Shown: piece by piece, positions 31,858-35,017 of the stretch
How positions within the stretch are numbered: position 1 is the stretch's first letter
Layout: every line of letters begins with the position of its first letter
Assembly: GCA_016219515.1 (NCBI GenBank)
Contig: JACRMU010000008.1
Span: 1-35,017 of the forward strand
Direction of reading: 5' to 3'
DNA: 35,017 bases
Source of the DNA: Deltaproteobacteria bacterium
Lineage (GTDB): Bacteria; Desulfobacterota; Deferrimicrobia; Deferrimicrobiales; Deferrimicrobiaceae
Made by a program: the position numbers and the translations under genes
Notes under the pieces: generated by a model
What the model was told of the DNA's origin: nothing
The model's database searches: none
What the model saw: only the letters and a program-made list of their open reading frames with translations

Positions 31858-32472
31858 AATCGCTTGCCGTCAGGGATCTTGCGAAGCGTTACCGCAACCG
31901 GGAGGTGGTCAAGGGGGTCACGCTTGACATCGGCCCCGGGGAAGTCGTTGGGTTGTTGGGGCCCAACGGAGCGGGGAAGACGACCATCTTCTACATGATG
32001 GTCGGCCTGGTGGCCCCGGAAAGGGGAGAGGTCCTGCTCGACGGGCAGGAGGTCACCCGCCTGCCGATGCACCTTAGGGCGCGGATGGGGCTCGGGTATC
32101 TCCCCCAGGAGCCGTCGGTTTTCCGCAAGCTGTCCGTCCGCGAGAACATCCTTGCGTTCCTTGAGGAAACGCCGCTGTCCGAGGGGGAGCGGGAGGAACG
32201 GCTTCAGAACCTTCTGAGAGAGATGCGAATCTCCCATGTGGCCGAAACCCTGGGTCTTTCGCTCTCCGGGGGGGAGCGGCGCCGCGTGGAGATCGCACGG
32301 GCCCTGGTGATGTCGCCGTCCTTTCTGCTTCTCGACGAGCCGTTCGCGGGGATCGATCCGATCTCGGTCGCCGACCTGCAGCAGATCATACTTGGCTTAA
32401 AAGATATGGGAATCGGGGTTAGCGTCGGCGCGCGTTCGGGAAATCTATCTCGGAGATGGATTTACCCTCTGA
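31854..32472 (+). pseudogene. lptB: LPS export ABC transporter ATPase LptB, apparent internal deletion with frameshift (track ORF reads on to 32588)
   Basis: Walker [10 protein letters not shown], signature [17 protein letters not shown] and Walker [13 protein letters not shown] are intact. After LKDMGIGV the frame shifts; the normal C-terminus [17 protein letters not shown] is encoded in the +1 frame at 32419-32472. Confidence 0.85.
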
Positions 32473-32487
32473 TCGCCTGGGGGCGGG

Positions 32488-33966
32488 ATGGCGCTGGAGC
32501 TGAGACAGTCCCTGAAATTGAGCCAGCAGCTGGTGATGACGCCCCAGCTGCAGCAGGCGATCAAGCTCCTGCAACTTTCACGCCTTGAACTCCAGCAAGC
32601 CATCCGGGAAGAACTCGAAAAGAACCCCATCCTCGAAGAATTGAACGAAGGGACGCCCGAAGGGGAGGAGGCCCCGGAGGAGCGGGCCGGGTCCGGGGAG
32701 GCTGTCGCGGCCCCGGAGGAAAGCGCTCCCCCCGTCGGGGATGCCTCATCCTTGCGGACGGAAAAAGGGCTGATCGACCGGCTCGACTGGAACTACTACT
32801 TCGGAGACGGAGCGCAGCCGGAGGGGCGCGGCGAGCAGGAACGGGAGGAAGACGACGGGCGCCCCTACTACGAGAACCTGCTTACCCGGAAGCCCAATCT
32901 TGCCGAGCACCTCGAGTGGCAGATGGGCCTTTCCAGCGCCGACGATGCGGCGCGGCACATCGCCACCTACCTTATCGGGAACATCGACGAGAACGGCTAC
33001 CTGAGGGTTTCCGCCGAGGAGGCCGCACTGACCCTTTCGGAGCCCCAGGAAGCGGTGGAGCGGATGATCGAAAAGATCCAGTCCCTCGACCCGGTGGGAG
33101 TGGGCGCCCGCGACCTGAGGGAGTGCCTGATGATCCAGGCGCGGGTGCGGGGAGAAGAGTTCGCTCTTTCCCTGAAGATCCTGACCGACCATTTCGACCT
33201 CTTTTCCCGCGGCGACCTGGCGGGGATCTCCCGGCGGCTCCGGATTTCGCGCGAGGCCGTCAAGGAGGCGTACCAGAAGCTGGTGACCCTCTCCCCCAAG
33301 CCGGGAAGGGAATTTTCGGGGGACGACGTCCACTACATCACCCCCGACGTCTACGTCTTCAGGGTCGACAACCAGTGGGTGATCACCCTGAACGAGGACG
33401 GCCAGCCCCGCCTGCGCCTGAGCTCCTATTACCGGCGCCTCCTGGCGGAAGGGGACTCGCTGCCGAAGGAGGACCGGGAGTTCCTCAAGCAGAAGATCAA
33501 CTCGGCGCTGTGGTTCATCAAGAGCATCCAGCAGCGGCAACGGACCATCTATAAGGTCGTGGAGAGCATCATCAAGCTGCAGCGCGATTTCCTGGATCGG
33601 GGCCCGAAGGCCTTGCGGCCGCTGACCCTCCGGGACGTCGCGGAGGACATATCGATGCACGAGTCCACCGTCTCGCGGGTGACGAGCGGGAAGTACGTCT
33701 ACACGCCCCACGGCATTTTCGAGCTGAAATACTTCTTCAACTCGGGGCTGAACCGCGACGGGGGGGAGGAGGACATCGCCTCCAAGTCGGTGAAGGAGAA
33801 GATCCGGGAGATCATCTCCGCCGAGGGAGGGGAGAAGCCGCTGTCCGACCAGGAGCTGATGCGCCTTTTGAGGAACCAGGGGATCCGGATCGCCCGCCGC
33901 ACCGTCACGAAGTACCGGGCCCAGCTGGGGATGCTCCCCTCGTCGAGAAGAAAAAAGCTGTTTTAA
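32488..33966 (+). CDS. rpoN: RNA polymerase sigma-54 factor
   Basis: N-terminal [34 protein letters not shown]-terminal RpoN box [12 protein letters not shown]. Confidence 0.97.
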   Translation: MALELRQSLKLSQQLVMTPQLQQAIKLLQLSRLELQQAIREELEKNPILEELNEGTPEGEEAPEERAGSGEAVAAPEESAPPVGDASSLRTEKGLIDRLDWNYYFGDGAQPEGRGEQEREEDDGRPYYENLLTRKPNLAEHLEWQMGLSSADDAARHIATYLIGNIDENGYLRVSAEEAALTLSEPQEAVERMIEKIQSLDPVGVGARDLRECLMIQARVRGEEFALSLKILTDHFDLFSRGDLAGISRRLRISREAVKEAYQKLVTLSPKPGREFSGDDVHYITPDVYVFRVDNQWVITLNEDGQPRLRLSSYYRRLLAEGDSLPKEDREFLKQKINSALWFIKSIQQRQRTIYKVVESIIKLQRDFLDRGPKALRPLTLRDVAEDISMHESTVSRVTSGKYVYTPHGIFELKYFFNSGLNRDGGEEDIASKSVKEKIREIISAEGGEKPLSDQELMRLLRNQGIRIARRTVTKYRAQLGMLPSSRRKKLF

Positions 33967-34012
33967 GGGATTTTTGCCGCAGAAGACCGTTTCCGCAAAG
34001 GAGGGAGAGGGA

Positions 34013-34552
34013 GTGAGCAACATAACCGTCACGTTCCGACACGTCGATCCGAGCAAGTCCCTGAAGGACTACGTGACCGAGAAGATTTCGAAAGTCCAGA
34101 AGGTGGTCGACAAGCCGTTCGACGCGCACGTCACCCTTTCGGTGGAGAAGTACCGGCACATCGCCGAGGTGTTCGCCACCGGCAAGGGGATCACGATCAA
34201 GGCGTTCGAGTCCACCGAAGACCTGTACTCCGCGATCGACCTGGTGTGCGACAAGGTCGAGCGGCAGCTCAAGAAATACCGGGAGCGGCGGAAAGAGAAG
34301 GCGTCGGGGGCCTTCCCGGCTCCGGTCGTTTCGGGATCCTCCCTCACGATCCAGGAGATCGGGGAGGGGCCTCGGATCGTCCGCTCCGACAATTTCCTCC
34401 CCAAGCCGATGAGCGTGGAGGAGGCCGCCCACCACCTCGATCTTCTCCGGGTGGACGTGGTGATGTTCGTGAACCAGGAGACCAACCAGCCCAGCGTCGT
34501 TTTCCGCCAGCAGGACGGGAACATCGGGTTCACGGAGCCTTCCGCCCGATGA
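34013..34552 (+). CDS. hpf: Ribosome hibernation-promoting factor, long form
   Basis: NITVTFRHVDPSKSLKDYVTEKISK N-domain plus C-terminal VRSDNFLPKPMSVEEAAHHLDLL…MFVNQETNQPSVVFRQQDGNIG dimerisation domain; GTG after GGAGGGAGAGG. Confidence 0.94.
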   Translation: MSNITVTFRHVDPSKSLKDYVTEKISKVQKVVDKPFDAHVTLSVEKYRHIAEVFATGKGITIKAFESTEDLYSAIDLVCDKVERQLKKYRERRKEKASGAFPAPVVSGSSLTIQEIGEGPRIVRSDNFLPKPMSVEEAAHHLDLLRVDVVMFVNQETNQPSVVFRQQDGNIGFTEPSAR

Positions 34553-35010
34553 AGATCCTGGACCTCGTCTCCCCCGGAGGCATCCTGGACGACCTCCGGG
34601 CGGAGACGAAAGAGGGGGTGCTGCGCGAGATGTCCGAGACGGTCGCGGCCGGAGTCCCGTCGCTCTCGGCGCAGGACCTGACCTCCATTTTGATGGAGCG
34701 GGAGAGCCTGGGAAGCACCGGGATCGGGGACGGCGTGGCGATCCCGCACGGCAAGGTCCCGGGGCTCGGCCGCCTCGTCGCCGTCTTCGGCCGCAGCCGG
34801 GCGGGCGTGCAGTTCCATTCGAGCGACGGCAAGCCGGCGCAGCTGTTTTTCCTGATCGTCGCCCCCGAACAGTCGGCGGGGATGCACCTGAAGGTCCTGG
34901 CCCGCGTTTCCCGGCTGCTCAAGGACGCGCGGTTCCGCCAGTCGCTTCTCGGCGCGCGGGACGCGGACGACCTCCGCAGGATCCTCCGGGAGGAAGACGA
35001 CAAGTCCTGA
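34549..35010 (+). CDS. ptsN: PTS IIA-like nitrogen regulatory protein PtsN
   Basis: LMERESLGSTGIGDGVAIPHGKVPGL EIIA-Ntr/Fru active-site His motif; follows hpf. Confidence 0.94.
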   Translation: MKILDLVSPGGILDDLRAETKEGVLREMSETVAAGVPSLSAQDLTSILMERESLGSTGIGDGVAIPHGKVPGLGRLVAVFGRSRAGVQFHSSDGKPAQLFFLIVAPEQSAGMHLKVLARVSRLLKDARFRQSLLGARDADDLRRILREEDDKS

Positions 35011-35017
35011 TGCTGTA

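Noticed and set aside
32419-32588. Novel C-terminal extension of LptB ([17 protein letters not shown]…) as a genuine new domain
   Set aside because: The true LptB C-terminus is visible in the adjacent frame and the extension runs into rpoN, so a frameshifted deletion explains it better.

Overview
This 35 kb window is a dense, GC-rich, almost wholly housekeeping segment. Gene order and protein features suggest a Desulfuromonadota/deltaproteobacterium-like Gram-negative (inference, not verified by search). From left to right it carries: the 3' tip of secA; argJ; rpsB-tsf-pyrH-frr; a tiny 2x[4Fe-4S] ferredoxin missing from the ORF track; a ~177 bp imperfect palindromic repeat; uppS-cdsA-dxr-rseP-tsaB; a stand-alone DUF465/YdcH-like gene; ilvD-ilvB-ilvN-ilvC-psd-pssA-leuC-leuD-leuB-asd-truA; a convergent hybrid sensor histidine kinase; rplM-rpsI; and argC-kdsB-pyrG-kdsA-kdsD-kdsC-lptC-lptA-lptB-rpoN-hpf-ptsN. 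I found no CRISPR array, defence island, prophage or obvious new multi-gene system. The most notable signals are: (1) asd appears to lack an internal in-frame block of about 70-75 codons that includes the catalytic-Cys segment; (2) lptB appears to have an internal deletion of about 100 bp with a frameshift that removes the H-loop, while its normal C-terminus '[17 protein letters not shown]' survives in another frame just upstream of rpoN; (3) a symmetric 177 bp palindromic element abuts uppS and seems to supply its start codon; (4) intrinsic terminators sit immediately upstream of ilvD and argC, which may indicate attenuation. No tools were run. Homology calls come from recognising motifs in the translated ORFs.
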